Assembly: GCA_964631265.1 (NCBI GenBank)
Contig: CAZVWW010000127.1
Span: 1 to 6,359 of the forward strand
DNA: 6,359 bases
Direction of reading: 5' to 3'
From: CAZVWW01 sp964631265
Lineage (GTDB): Bacteria; Thermotogota; Thermotogae; MWEM01
Shown here in pieces: positions 6,305 to 6,359 of this stretch. A program made the translations under genes and the position numbers. The notes under the pieces are model-generated. The model made no database searches. It was not told where the DNA came from and saw only the letters and a list, made by a program, of their open reading frames with translations. Positions within the stretch are counted from its first letter, which is position 1, and each line of letters begins with the position of its first letter.

Positions 6305-6359
6305 ATGCTTAGAATTATTGCCATATTTGCAATCATTCCAATATTCCTGACATCATGCT
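6305..6359 (+). CDS. Lipoprotein signal peptide, start of a gene truncated by the window end
   Basis: Only the first 18 codons are visible. They read as a short N-terminal region (MLR), a hydrophobic core of isoleucine, phenylalanine and alanine, and a lipobox LTSC ending at Cys18. This fits the [LVI][ASTVI][GAS]C consensus for signal peptidase II cleavage and lipid attachment. The protein would be anchored to the outer face of the cytoplasmic membrane. The strong ribosome binding site five bases upstream supports the start. The gene is divergent from the polysaccharide operon and separated by about 420 nt, so a functional link is only possible, not shown. The mature protein lies outside the window and its function cannot be judged. 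Confidence 0.7.
   Translation, partial: MLRIIAIFAIIPIFLTSC

Overview
The window looks like chromosomal DNA from a low-to-mid GC Gram-positive (Bacillota-like) bacterium. This is inferred from strong purine-rich ribosome binding sites, a TATAAT-type -10 box, ATGA-coupled genes, and a cellulose-synthase-like gene set without an outer-membrane secretin or BcsC/PgaA-type porin. I cannot name the species.

Layout: positions 4-122 hold two adjacent palindromic elements, the second a 64-bp almost perfect palindrome. Positions 168-5880 hold a tight four-gene operon on the minus strand, transcribed from about 5897 down to about 168. Its gene order is a BcsB-like secreted, C-terminally anchored protein (4024-5880), a family 2 glycosyltransferase with an N-terminal MshEN c-di-GMP-binding domain (2160-4022), a polytopic membrane protein with an extracytoplasmic C-terminal domain (724-2163), and a SixA-like histidine phosphatase (168-707). 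Gaps are 1 nt, a 4-nt overlap and 16 nt, so the genes are almost certainly co-transcribed. Positions 5881-6304 are a divergent intergenic region with a promoter for the operon and several small inverted repeats. At 6305 a plus-strand lipoprotein gene begins and runs off the window.

Proposed working model: the glycosyltransferase polymerises a nucleotide-sugar into a polysaccharide at the membrane. The BcsB-like subunit guides the emerging chain outside, and the multi-spanning protein modifies or helps transfer the glycan. Cyclic di-GMP would act through the MshEN domain fused to the enzyme rather than through a PilZ domain as in BcsA. The phosphatase may be regulatory or simply a passenger. 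The combination of a BcsB-like partner with an MshEN-GT2 synthase is the most interesting biology here. Polymer identity, c-di-GMP binding and the role of the third protein cannot be settled from sequence reading alone.
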